From Nocardioidaceae bacterium (GTDB lineage: Bacteria > Actinomycetota > Actinomycetes > Propionibacteriales > Nocardioidaceae): a stretch of DNA of 13,310 nt. The notes under the pieces were generated by a model. It saw only the letters and a list, made by a program, of their open reading frames with translations. It was not told where the DNA came from and searched no databases. The number at the start of each line of letters is the position of its first letter. The first letter of the stretch is position 1. The position numbers and the translations under genes are program-made. The stretch lies in NCBI GenBank assembly GCA_013811715.1, contig JACCUS010000103.1, positions 1-13,310 of the forward strand. The letters run 5' to 3'. This document shows, in pieces, positions 1 through 6,551 of the stretch.

Positions 1-25
1 CGAGCACCCTAGGAGGACACCGGAC

Positions 26-1120
26 ATGGCCGTCGTGACCATGCGCCAGCTGCTCGAGAGCGGCGTCCACTTCGGGCACCAAACCCGTCGATGGAACCCC
101 AAGATGAAGCGATTCATCATGACCGAGCGCAACGGCATCTACATCATCGACCTGCAGCAATCGCTCACCTACATCGACCGCAGCTACGCCTTTATCAAGA
201 GGGCGGTCGCCTCCGGTGGCGGCGTGCTGTTCGTCGGCACCAAGAAGCAGGCCCAAGAGGCGATCTCCGAGCAGGCCAAGCGCGTCGGCATGCCCTACGT
301 CAACCAGCGTTGGCTCGGCGGCATGCTCACCAACTTCCAGACAGTGCACCTGCGCATCCAGCGCATGAAGGAGCTGGAGGAGATCGACTTCGACGACGTG
401 GCCGGCTCCAGCCGCACCAAAAAGGAGCTCTTGCAGCTGCGGCGCGAGAAGGACAAGCTCGAGCGCAGCCTCGGGGGTATCCGCGACATGGGCCGGGTCC
501 CGGCCGCCGTGTGGATCGTCGACACCAACAAGGAGCACCTGGCGGTCGACGAGGCCCGCAAGCTCGGCATCCCCATCATCGCCATCCTCGACAGCAACTG
601 CGACCCCGACCGGGTCGACTACCCGATCCCCGGCAACGACGACGCCATCCGGTCGATCACGCTGCTGACCCGAGTGGTCGCCGATGCCGTCGCCGACGGG
701 CTGATGACCCGGGCCGGCATCAAGAGCGGCCAGGAGGCGACCGGTGAGGAACTGGGCGCCGAAGAGCCGTTGGCCGAGTGGGAGCGGGAGTTGCTCGGCG
801 GAGAGGCCGACAAGGCTGCCGCCGAGTCCACCGACGGCGCCGCCGTGGCGGCCGATACCCCGGCCCGCACGTCGATCGCCGAAACCGCCGAGCCCCCGGC
901 AGCGACCGAGACCGCCGATACGCCGGGCGCGCCGACAGCGGCGACCGAGCCTGTCGAGGTCGGGGACGCCCCGGCCGCGACCGAGAGCGCCGAGGCTGCC
1001 GCGACCGAGGCGCTGGCAGAAAGCGCCACCCGACCTCCGGTCGGCGAGCCCGACGATGAGGCGCCCACCGGCGACACCGAGGACGAGGCGCCTCCGGGCG
1101 AGGCCGACAATCCGGCGTGA
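26..1120 (+). CDS. rpsB: 30S ribosomal protein S2 with long acidic C-terminal tail
   Basis: Small-subunit ribosomal protein S2, 364 aa. The core (about residues 1-235) carries the family hallmarks: MRQLLESGVHFGHQTRRWNP at 6-25, the block with NQRWLGGMLTNF, and the second signature around DTNKEHLAVDEARKLGIPII and the CDPDRVDYPIPGNDDAIRS stretch. A conserved actinobacterial EPLAEWERELL segment lies at 247-257. After it comes a tail of about 105 residues rich in Ala, Glu, Asp, Thr and Pro, with imperfect AATE-containing repeats and no hydrophobic core, so it is probably disordered. E. coli S2 is about 241 aa, so the tail accounts for the extra length. The ATG is preceded by AGGAGGA at 11-17, a strong ribosome binding site. 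It heads the block with tsf, 89 bases upstream of the tsf start. The identity is certain; the role of the tail is unknown. Confidence 0.98.
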   Translation: MAVVTMRQLLESGVHFGHQTRRWNPKMKRFIMTERNGIYIIDLQQSLTYIDRSYAFIKRAVASGGGVLFVGTKKQAQEAISEQAKRVGMPYVNQRWLGGMLTNFQTVHLRIQRMKELEEIDFDDVAGSSRTKKELLQLRREKDKLERSLGGIRDMGRVPAAVWIVDTNKEHLAVDEARKLGIPIIAILDSNCDPDRVDYPIPGNDDAIRSITLLTRVVADAVADGLMTRAGIKSGQEATGEELGAEEPLAEWERELLGGEADKAAAESTDGAAVAADTPARTSIAETAEPPAATETADTPGAPTAATEPVEVGDAPAATESAEAAATEALAESATRPPVGEPDDEAPTGDTEDEAPPGEADNPA

Positions 1121-1152
1121 CCGCCAACAACTGAATCCCTGTGCGACGTCTG

Positions 1153-1170
1153 GCCGCCTCACCCGGCGGC
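1153..1170 (+). promoter_or_regulatory. GC hairpin in the rpsB-tsf gap
   Basis: GCCGCC (1153-1158) and GGCGGC (1165-1170) form a perfect 6-bp all-GC stem around a 6-base loop, in the gap between rpsB and tsf. There is no T-run after it, so it is not a classical intrinsic terminator. It could attenuate transcription or stabilise the mRNA between the two genes. In such GC-rich DNA a stem this short may also be chance. Confidence 0.35.
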
Positions 1171-1193
1171 GGCGTACAGAACCGACACCTCCC

Positions 1194-1200
1194 GAGGGGA
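1194..1200 (+). promoter_or_regulatory. Ribosome binding site fixing the tsf start
   Basis: GAGGGGA lies 9 bases upstream of the ATG at 1210. The frame is open further upstream to a GTG at 1141, but that start has no comparable site and would add 23 residues with no resemblance to EF-Ts. Confidence 0.8.
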
Positions 1201-1209
1201 CGGATAGAC

Positions 1210-2028
1210 ATGGCTATCACCGCCGCTGATGTCAAGCAGCTCCGCGACGCTACCGGCGCGGGCATGATGGACTCCAAGAAGGCGCTCGAAGAGGCAGCCG
1301 GCGACTTCGACAAGGCTGTCGAGGTGCTGCGCGTCAAGGGGGCCGCGAAGGCCGCCAAACGTGGCGCCGAGCGAACCGCGTCCGCCGGCTTGGTGGCCAC
1401 CTCCGGCGGCGCGCTGGTCGAGCTGAATTGCGAGACCGACTTCGTCGCCAAGTCCGACGGCTTCATCGCCTTGGGCAACGACATCGTGGCCGCGGCCGAG
1501 CGGGCGCAGGCCGCCGACGCCGACGCACTCAAGGCTGTCGAGCTCTACAACGGCAAGACCGTCGCCGAGGCGGTCGAGGCGATGGCTGCGGTGATCGGTG
1601 AGAAGCTCGAGCTCGGCCGAGTGGCCTACTTCGACGGCAACGCGACCGCGTACATGCACCGCCGGGCCAGCGACCTCCCGCCGGCCGTCGGCGTCCTCGT
1701 TGCCTTCGACGGCGACGACGAGGCTGCCGCGCGTGGCGCCGCCATGCAGATTGCGGCGATGCGTCCGCAGTTCGTGTCCCGCGACGAGGTCCCCGCCGAC
1801 CTGGTCGAGAAGGAGCGCGAGATCGCCGCCGCCACCGCCCGCGAGGAGGGCAAGCCCGAGCAGGCGCTTCCCAAGATCGTCGAGGGTCGGCTCAACGGGT
1901 TCTTCAAGGACGTCGTGCTGCTCGAGCAGAGCTCCGTGCAGGACAACAAGAAGACCGTCAAGGCGGTGCTCGACGAGGCCGGGGTGGGCGTCAGGCGCTT
2001 CGCCCGTTTCGAGGTCGGCCAGGCGTAG
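1210..2028 (+). CDS. tsf: Elongation factor Ts
   Basis: Guanine-nucleotide exchange factor for EF-Tu in the cytoplasm, 272 aa, a usual length for actinobacterial EF-Ts. The N-terminal UBA-like domain (about 1-44) starts MAITAADVKQLRDATGAGMM. The conserved EF-Tu-contacting segment appears as TDFVAKSDGF at 76-85. The dimerisation and core region follows, with MRPQFVSRDEVP in the middle and a C-terminal QSSVQDNKKTV segment. The ATG at 1210 is chosen because of the GAGGGGA site before it and because the protein then begins exactly as the family does. It sits between rpsB and pyrH as in many bacteria. It could be read through from rpsB or separately boosted; no clear promoter is visible in the gap. 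Confidence 0.97.
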   Translation: MAITAADVKQLRDATGAGMMDSKKALEEAAGDFDKAVEVLRVKGAAKAAKRGAERTASAGLVATSGGALVELNCETDFVAKSDGFIALGNDIVAAAERAQAADADALKAVELYNGKTVAEAVEAMAAVIGEKLELGRVAYFDGNATAYMHRRASDLPPAVGVLVAFDGDDEAAARGAAMQIAAMRPQFVSRDEVPADLVEKEREIAAATAREEGKPEQALPKIVEGRLNGFFKDVVLLEQSSVQDNKKTVKAVLDEAGVGVRRFARFEVGQA

Positions 2029-2082
2029 GGCAAGATCTGCAATAGTCGGACGAGCTGCCCAGGCGACCAGGAGGCCGGAGTC

Positions 2083-2829
2083 GTGGAACTGCAAGAGCCA
2101 CTCAGCGAGCCGGCCTCGCTGCTGTACAAGCGGGTGCTGCTCAAGCTCTCCGGCCAGGTCTTCGGCGGCGGTCGGGTCGGTATCGACCCTGACGTTGTCC
2201 AGCAGGTCGCTCGCGAGGTCGCCCAGGTCGTGCGGGCTGGGGCCCAGATCGCCATCGTTCTCGGCGGTGGGAACTTCTTCCGAGGCGCCGAGCTGCAGCA
2301 GCGCGGGATGGACCGAGCGCGCGCCGACTACATGGGCATGCTCGGCATCGTGATGAACTGTCTCGCCCTGCAGGACTACCTCGAGAAACAGGGTATCGAG
2401 ACGCGCGTGCAGACCGCCATCACGATGGGCCAGGTGGCCGAGCCCTACATCCCCCGCCGCGCCATCCGACACCTCGAGAAGGGCCGTGTGGTCATCTTCG
2501 GAGCCGGTGCCGGCATGCCGTACTTCTCCACCGACACCGTCGCCGTGCAGCGCGCGCTGGAGACGAGGTGCGAGGTCTTGCTGGTGGGCAAGAACGGCGT
2601 CGACGGGGTCTACACGGCCGACCCGCGCCAAGATCCGTCCGCCACCAAGCTCGACAAGGTGACGTACAGCGAGGCGTTGCGGCGCGGCCTGCGAGTCGCC
2701 GACGCCACCGCGTTCGCGTTGTGCATGGAGAACGGGCTGCCGATGATCGTCTTCGGCGCGGAGGACGAGGGCGTGATCGCGCGCCTGGTGCAAGGTGAGA
2801 AGATCGGCACATACGTAGGCGCGGAATGA
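2083..2829 (+). CDS. pyrH: Uridylate (UMP) kinase
   Basis: Phosphorylates UMP to UDP with ATP, the committed kinase step of pyrimidine nucleotide supply. It belongs to the amino-acid-kinase fold and is usually a hexamer. The protein is 248 aa. Visible motifs are KLSG at 21-24, the glycine-rich GGGNFFRG at 61-68, GAGAGMPYFSTD at 140-151 and KNGVDGVYTADP at 170-181, all typical of bacterial PyrH. It starts with GTG, preceded by AGGAGG at 2069-2074 with an 8-base gap, a near-ideal site. A 54-base gap separates it from tsf. The downstream gap to frr (69 bases) contains a perfect 10-bp palindrome at 2835-2844. Confidence 0.97.
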   Translation: MELQEPLSEPASLLYKRVLLKLSGQVFGGGRVGIDPDVVQQVAREVAQVVRAGAQIAIVLGGGNFFRGAELQQRGMDRARADYMGMLGIVMNCLALQDYLEKQGIETRVQTAITMGQVAEPYIPRRAIRHLEKGRVVIFGAGAGMPYFSTDTVAVQRALETRCEVLLVGKNGVDGVYTADPRQDPSATKLDKVTYSEALRRGLRVADATAFALCMENGLPMIVFGAEDEGVIARLVQGEKIGTYVGAE

Positions 2830-2834
2830 GCCGG

Positions 2835-2877
2835 CGGTGCACCGTGGTACGACGACGTGGCACGCGGGTGCGACGTA
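2835..2877 (+). repeat. Palindrome and weak hairpin in the pyrH-frr gap
   Basis: CGGTGCACCG at 2835-2844 is a perfect 10-bp palindrome just after the pyrH stop. Downstream, GTACG (2847-2851) can pair with CGTAC (2873-2877), enclosing GCAC/GTGC with a GCGG loop. No T-tract follows. This could be a processing or attenuation structure, or a regulator site. The evidence is only the symmetry. Confidence 0.3.
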
Positions 2878-2885
2878 CAACGACG

Positions 2886-2893
2886 AAGAGGAG
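2886..2893 (+). promoter_or_regulatory. Ribosome binding site fixing the frr start
   Basis: AAGAGGAG lies 5 bases before the GTG at 2899. It selects that start over an in-frame ATG at 2857, which would add 14 residues that do not belong to ribosome recycling factor. Confidence 0.8.
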
Positions 2894-2898
2894 TCCGC

Positions 2899-3456
2899 GT
2901 GATTGACGAAACGCTGCGCGATGCCCAGGTGAAGATGACCAAGGCGGTCGAGGTCGCAAAGGATGACTTCGCCTCGATCCGCACCGGTCGAGCGCACCCA
3001 GCCATGTTCACCAAGCTGACCGCCGACTACTACGGTACGCCGACACCCTTCCAACAGCTCGCTTCATTTCACACTCCCGAGCCCCGAGTCGTCACGATCA
3101 ACGCCTATGACAAGAAGGCGCTCGCCGCCATCGAGAAGTCGATTCGCGACTCCGACCTCGGCGTCAACCCCACCAACAACGGCGACATGTTGCGGGTGGT
3201 GATGCCGGAGCTCACCGAGGAGCGCCGCAAGGACTACATCAAGCTCGCCAAGGCGAAGGCGGAGGACGCCCGGGTCTCGGTACGCAACATCCGCCGGCAC
3301 GCCAAGCAGACACTGGAGCGCGCGCAGAAGGACGGCGACCTCGGAGAAGACGAGCTGAGCACCGCTGAGAAGAGGCTCGACGGGCAGACCAAGAAGCACG
3401 TCGAGGAGATCGACGAGCTGCTCAAAGTCAAGGAATCAGAGCTGATCGAGGTCTGA
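2899..3456 (+). CDS. frr: Ribosome recycling factor
   Basis: Acts with EF-G to split post-termination ribosomes. The protein is 185 aa, the standard length for the family. It begins (V/M)IDETLRDAQVKMTKAVEVA and has the conserved RTGRAHP element at 28-34. The hinge-proximal segment with TPFQQLAS follows, and then the long helix ending in KKHVEEIDELL near the C-terminus. The GTG start is supported by AAGAGGAG just upstream and by the exact family length. It lies 69 bases after pyrH and only 9 bases before cdsA, so frr and cdsA are very probably co-transcribed and perhaps translationally coupled. Confidence 0.97.
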   Translation: MIDETLRDAQVKMTKAVEVAKDDFASIRTGRAHPAMFTKLTADYYGTPTPFQQLASFHTPEPRVVTINAYDKKALAAIEKSIRDSDLGVNPTNNGDMLRVVMPELTEERRKDYIKLAKAKAEDARVSVRNIRRHAKQTLERAQKDGDLGEDELSTAEKRLDGQTKKHVEEIDELLKVKESELIEV

Positions 3457-3465
3457 TCCACGCCG

Positions 3466-4311
3466 ATGACTGCCTACTCCAGCGCGCCGGTCGAGAAGAA
3501 CAGCAGAGCCGGTCGAGACCTGCCCGCCGCCATCGCCGTCGCCGTCGCGTTGATCGCCGTCATCGTCGCGTCGTTGGCGTTCTACAAGGATCTGTTCATC
3601 ATCGTGGTGGCACTTGCGATGCTGGTCGGGCTCTGGGAGCTGGGCACCGCCTTGTCACGCGCCGGCACCCGGATGCCTGCCGTTCCGCTGGGTGTCGGGG
3701 CAGTCGCGATGGTCGGCGGCGCGTACTACGGGGGACCGGACGTGCTGGTCGTCTTGCTGGCCGCCACGGCGCTGACCTCGATCCTGTGGCGGATGCGGGG
3801 TGGTCAGCAGGGCTTCGTACGGGACGTCTCCGCGACAGTCTTCTGCCTGGTCTACGTCCCGTTCCTCGCCTCGTTCGTCGCGTTGCTGCTGGCGCCGGAG
3901 GACGGCGTCAGGCGGGTGCTGACCTTCGTCGCCGTGATCATCGCCTCCGACACCGGCGGTCTCCTTTTCGGGGTGCTGTTCGGCAAGTACCCGATGGCTC
4001 CGGTGATCAGTCCGAAGAAGTCCTGGGAGGGTTTCGCGGGCTCCCTCATCGCCAGCATGGTGGCCGGCGTGATCTGCCTGGTCTACCTGCTCGAGGGCGA
4101 CTGGTGGGTCGGCCTGGTCCTTGGCGTCATCGCCGCCGTCGCCGCCACCCTCGGTGACCTGGCCGAGTCGCTGATCAAGCGCGACCTCGGCATCAAAGAC
4201 ATGAGCAACATCCTGCCCGGTCACGGCGGGCTGATGGACCGCCTCGACTCCATGCTGGCAGCAGTCTCCGTCGTCTGGCTCGTGCTGCACTTCCTGCTGC
4301 CCGTCGCCTGA
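3466..4311 (+). CDS. cdsA: Phosphatidate cytidylyltransferase (CDP-diglyceride synthase)
   Basis: Integral membrane enzyme that makes CDP-diacylglycerol from phosphatidic acid and CTP, the branch point of phospholipid synthesis. The protein is 281 aa with several hydrophobic segments, starting at about residues 20-38 (AAIAVAVALIAVIVASLAF) and continuing to the C-terminus, consistent with a polytopic protein. The diagnostic CDS signature is complete at 235-261: S235, K238, R239, K244, D245, the LPGHGG block at 250-255, and D258, R259, D261. The N-terminal 15 or so residues are polar and variable. The ATG is 9 bases after the frr stop and lacks a strong ribosome binding site, which suggests coupling to frr. 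The gene ends the housekeeping block; beyond it lies a gene-free stretch and then genes of mixed orientation. Confidence 0.95.
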   Translation: MTAYSSAPVEKNSRAGRDLPAAIAVAVALIAVIVASLAFYKDLFIIVVALAMLVGLWELGTALSRAGTRMPAVPLGVGAVAMVGGAYYGGPDVLVVLLAATALTSILWRMRGGQQGFVRDVSATVFCLVYVPFLASFVALLLAPEDGVRRVLTFVAVIIASDTGGLLFGVLFGKYPMAPVISPKKSWEGFAGSLIASMVAGVICLVYLLEGDWWVGLVLGVIAAVAATLGDLAESLIKRDLGIKDMSNILPGHGGLMDRLDSMLAAVSVVWLVLHFLLPVA

Positions 4312-4431
4312 CCGCTGGCGCTTGCTCGTGGGCACAGCCGTAGGTTCGTCGGGGGTTCGGGTCCGCACTACGGGTCGGCGCGACCGCCGCGGCGTGGTTC
4401 CACTGGTGAGACTGGGCCCCTCCTCCCCGCG

Positions 4432-4484
4432 ATTGCGGGAAACTTGCTGTCCTAAGCCGCTCAGGAGTGCAGCTTTCCCGCAAT
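4432..4484. repeat. Compound 53-base hairpin (possible dispersed repeat or bidirectional terminator)
   Basis: Perfect 11-bp outer arms, ATTGCGGGAAA (4432-4442) and TTTCCCGCAAT (4474-4484), enclose two further 4-bp stems: GCTG (4446-4449) with CAGC (4470-4473), and TCCT (4450-4453) with AGGA (4463-4466). The loop is 9 bases. There is a 3-base bulge on the 5' side (CTT) and a 3-base bulge on the 3' side (GTG). So 19 bp pair in one ordered structure. The arm sequence AATTGCGGGA recurs at 4638-4647, inside the end of the hydrolase gene. The layered pairing is unlikely to be chance. Its function is not shown by the sequence. Confidence 0.7.
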
Positions 4485-4557
4485 TCACGGCAGGCGAGGC
4501 CTGATACACGGCGGATCTGACTCTGCAAGCTGTGCGTCCGCCTTGCACGCCGCGCGG

Positions 4558-4606
4558 TTCGTCTGCGGTGGCACACCGGGTGGGTCCGCTCGAAGTCGCA
4601 GACGAA
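4558..4606 (-). terminator. Inverted repeat after the hydrolase stop, candidate terminator
   Basis: TTCGTCTGCG (4558-4567) and CGCAGACGAA (4597-4606) form a perfect 10-bp stem with a 29-base spacer. Read on the minus strand it begins 15 bases after the hydrolase stop codon. No T-run follows, so it would be of the U-less type proposed for high-GC actinobacteria. The long spacer is a weakness, and a protein-binding site is an alternative. Confidence 0.45.
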
Positions 4607-4621
4607 TCCTGAGCGGGCGGA

Positions 4622-5338
4622 TCACCCAGCCCGGCAGAATTGCGGGAGCGGCGTCTGCAGGCCGGCCGCCTCGTTGGTGGCCAACGCGTTGGTGACCCCG
4701 ACTGGCATTGGCCGGTCGCCAACAAGCCCCAGCGTTGTCTGGACCGCGAACCGATGCCACAAGCCGGGGTGGTTCAGCAACTCGTGCCGGCCGCCAGCAT
4801 CCTCGAACTTGGCGACCGTTGCGCCGCTATGGCGCAGCCGCTGCGCGTACGAGGTGCTCAACGGCGACGACGTCATCTGGTCTGCGGTCCCGTGTGCGAT
4901 GACGAACCGCTGCCCGGGCCGGTGGGAGGGCAGCGGCTCGCCGTCGGGCAGCCACGGCGCCAACCCGCAGACCCCCACTACGCTCTCGTCGTCGGCCAGC
5001 CCGAAGGCGGTGCGGCCCCCCATCGAGTGCCCAAGCAGGGCAACCGGTACGTCGCCATGGCGTCGCCTGATGTGGTCGAGCGCCCATCGTCCGTCGATGA
5101 CCGGGTCTGGCTCGGCAGATCCCGGGTTCCAGCCTCGCACCCGATAGCGGAGCAGGTACACCGCGCAGGAGTTCGACGCGCGGCGTAGTCCGACGTACAT
5201 GTCGAGCATCCGCAGGTAGGACAACTGCAGGGGAGCGGTTACCTCGAAGCTGTGCTCGCGCCCGCCATGCAAGACCAGGACCGCTGAGTCGGCATCGTCA
5301 CGGCCGCCGCGAAGGCGGGGACGGTGGGAACTCGGCAT
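4622..5338 (-). CDS. Alpha/beta-hydrolase fold protein
   Basis: Predicted cytoplasmic serine hydrolase, 238 aa, substrate unknown. An early HGG (24-26) is the usual oxyanion-side motif. The nucleophile elbow is GHSMGG at 103-108 with Ser105. Asp153 in HGTADQMTS and His185 in GGRHELL complete a plausible catalytic triad in the correct order. There is no signal peptide. The fold resembles dienelactone-hydrolase-like or small esterase proteins, but the sequence does not identify a substrate. The ATG start (5338-5336) has no good ribosome binding site; a dyad lies directly upstream at 5340-5362. The gene is divergent from the secreted propeller gene, with 96 bases between the starts, and convergent with cdsA. 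The last residues overlap a copy of the AATTGCGGGA sequence found in the neighbouring hairpin, so the C-terminus may have been shaped by a repeat. Confidence 0.85.
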   Translation of the reverse strand: MPSSHRPRLRGGRDDADSAVLVLHGGREHSFEVTAPLQLSYLRMLDMYVGLRRASNSCAVYLLRYRVRGWNPGSAEPDPVIDGRWALDHIRRRHGDVPVALLGHSMGGRTAFGLADDESVVGVCGLAPWLPDGEPLPSHRPGQRFVIAHGTADQMTSSPLSTSYAQRLRHSGATVAKFEDAGGRHELLNHPGLWHRFAVQTTLGLVGDRPMPVGVTNALATNEAAGLQTPLPQFCRAG

Positions 5339-5339
5339 G

Positions 5340-5362
5340 CTGCGAATGATGCCGCATCGCAG
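5340..5362. promoter_or_regulatory. Dyad upstream of the hydrolase start, candidate operator
   Basis: CTGCGA (5340-5345) and TCGCAG (5357-5362) are inverted repeats, and between them GATGC-C-GCATC (5348-5358) is a second, overlapping dyad. It abuts the hydrolase start codon on the minus strand, where a weak -10-like CATCAT also lies, so a bound protein could block transcription of the hydrolase. No regulator is identified. Confidence 0.35.
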
Positions 5363-5396
5363 CCGACGCCTCCGCCGGACTCCCGGCCGCCACCCG

Positions 5397-5426
5397 TTGC
5401 CGTATCGAGCGCGGGAACTCTAGGGT
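5397..5426 (+). promoter_or_regulatory. Promoter for a leaderless transcript of the secreted propeller gene
   Basis: TTGCCG (5397-5402) and TAGGGT (5421-5426) are separated by 18 bases and fit the housekeeping sigma -35 and TANNNT -10 patterns. The ATG at 5435 begins 9 bases after the last base of the -10, where transcription would be expected to start. No Shine-Dalgarno sequence is present. Together these indicate a leaderless mRNA. Confidence 0.65.
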
Positions 5427-5434
5427 CTTGTCCC

Positions 5435-6523
5435 ATGCGCATCCGCCGATCCTTCGCCGCCTTGTCCGCCGCACTTCTCGCGACCGGAGCCGTGCTGGCC
5501 GGCCCAGCCCTGACCCAGTCGGCTGGTGCCGCGCCGCCGACGGCGTCGTACTCGTGGGAGATCACCCCGACCGGGAGCACCGACCAGTTCCGTGGTCTCG
5601 CCGCCGTCAGCCGCGACGTGGCGTGGGTGAGTGGCGAGTCGGGCACGGTGTTGCGTACGACGGACGGGGGGGCCACCTGGCAGGACGTGTCTCCGCCGGC
5701 CGCGGCAGGTCTCGCGCTGCGTGACATCGAGGCGTTCGACGCCCAGCGTGCCAGCGTGTTGTCGATCGGAACGGGCGAGGACTCGCGGATCTACACCACC
5801 ACCGACGGTGGCGCGACGTGGACCGAGGCGTTCCGCAACACCGACCCTGCCGCGTTCTACGACTGCATGGCGTTTCGGCCCAACGGCGACGGGCTGGCGA
5901 TGAGCGACCCGGTCGACGGCTACTTCCAGATCGCCCGGACCACCGACTACGGCCAGTCGTGGACGGTGCTGGGCAACGAGGGCATGCCGGAGGCGTTGCC
6001 GGGCGAGTTCGGCTTCGCCGCCAGCGGCACCTGCATCATCTCCGGCGTCGGGCAGCGCTACTGGTTCGCCACCGGCGGCGTCGAGACGCCGCGGATCTTC
6101 GCCTCTCGCGACGGTGGAGACACCTGGTCGGTGATGGAGACCCCGCTGCGCGGTGGTCCCTCGGCGGGCATCTACTCGGTGGACTTCCGCGACGCACGTC
6201 GTGGGGTGGTCGTCGGCGGCGACTTCCTGGAGCCGGACAACGGCGCCGACGCCTCGGCGTACACCACGGACGGCGGCACGACGTGGACTGTGAGCGACGA
6301 GCCGGTAGACGGCTATCGCTCGGGCGTCTCGTTCATCCGCGGCACCGCCCGCACGGTGATCGCCGTCGGCCCCACCGGTAGCGATGTCAGCTTCGACAGC
6401 GGCAACACCTGGACGCACTTCGACGACGACTGGTACGACGGCATCCAGTGCGCCCGCGACGGCGCCTGCTGGGCCTCCGGCACCGACGGCCGGGTCGCGG
6501 TGCTGGTCAGCCAGAAGGCGTGA
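5435..6523 (+). CDS. Secreted BNR/Asp-box repeat beta-propeller protein (Ycf48/sialidase-like fold)
   Basis: Exported protein of 362 aa with a classical signal peptide: MRIRRSFAALSAALLATG, a hydrophobic stretch to about residue 23, and likely cleavage after an AGA-type site near 30-33. The mature part carries six Asp-box motifs (S/T-x-D-x-G-x-T-W pattern) at about 75-82, 122-129, 169-176, 224-231, 277-284 and 319-326, spaced 42-55 residues apart, as in beta-propellers. Four cysteines (144, 200, 339, 345) could form disulphides outside the cell. Asp boxes are structural and do not define an activity: the fold occurs in sialidases, in the photosystem II factor Ycf48 and in many uncharacterised proteins. 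I do not see a sialidase FRIP motif or arginine triad. The frame is open to an ATG at 5324, but 5435 is preferred because it starts the signal peptide and sits just after a promoter. Confidence 0.85.
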   Translation: MRIRRSFAALSAALLATGAVLAGPALTQSAGAAPPTASYSWEITPTGSTDQFRGLAAVSRDVAWVSGESGTVLRTTDGGATWQDVSPPAAAGLALRDIEAFDAQRASVLSIGTGEDSRIYTTTDGGATWTEAFRNTDPAAFYDCMAFRPNGDGLAMSDPVDGYFQIARTTDYGQSWTVLGNEGMPEALPGEFGFAASGTCIISGVGQRYWFATGGVETPRIFASRDGGDTWSVMETPLRGGPSAGIYSVDFRDARRGVVVGGDFLEPDNGADASAYTTDGGTTWTVSDEPVDGYRSGVSFIRGTARTVIAVGPTGSDVSFDSGNTWTHFDDDWYDGIQCARDGACWASGTDGRVAVLVSQKA

Positions 6524-6551
6524 GCCGCGACCGCTTCGAGCGTTCCTGAGC

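Larger units (their letters stand above)
4312..4621. other. Gene-free stretch between convergent cdsA and hydrolase genes
   Basis: These 310 bases lie between the cdsA stop and the stop of the minus-strand hydrolase. I find no convincing gene: the short open frames have no family resemblance and no good start. It contains a small 5-bp hairpin (GGTCG/CGACC, 4373-4385), a compound hairpin at 4432-4484 and a 10-bp inverted repeat at 4558-4606. The position between two converging genes makes transcription termination in both directions the simplest role. Confidence 0.7.

Noticed and set aside
1159..3054. A 631-codon open frame on the minus strand opposite tsf, pyrH and frr
   Set aside because: It is the complementary reading of three certain genes in GC-rich DNA where stop codons are rare. 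Its composition (rich in Leu, Gly, Asp, Val, His) follows from the codon bias of the opposite strand, and it shows no family motif.
4340..4400. A tRNA-like GGTTCGGGTCC segment
   Set aside because: I could not build acceptor, D and anticodon arms around it; only the T-arm-like string is present.
4322..4504. A 60-codon + strand frame in the gene-free stretch
   Set aside because: It runs through the compound hairpin, has a low-complexity Arg/Gly/Val composition and no ribosome binding site, and resembles nothing known to me.
3655..4725. A 356-codon minus-strand frame across cdsA and the intergenic stretch
   Set aside because: It is antisense to the cdsA signature region, has shadow-type composition (Gln, Asp, Arg, His rich), and has no recognisable motif or good start.
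6524..6551. A terminator between the convergent propeller and SDR genes
   Set aside because: The gap is only 28 bases and contains just a GAGCTC palindrome; no stem of useful length was found.
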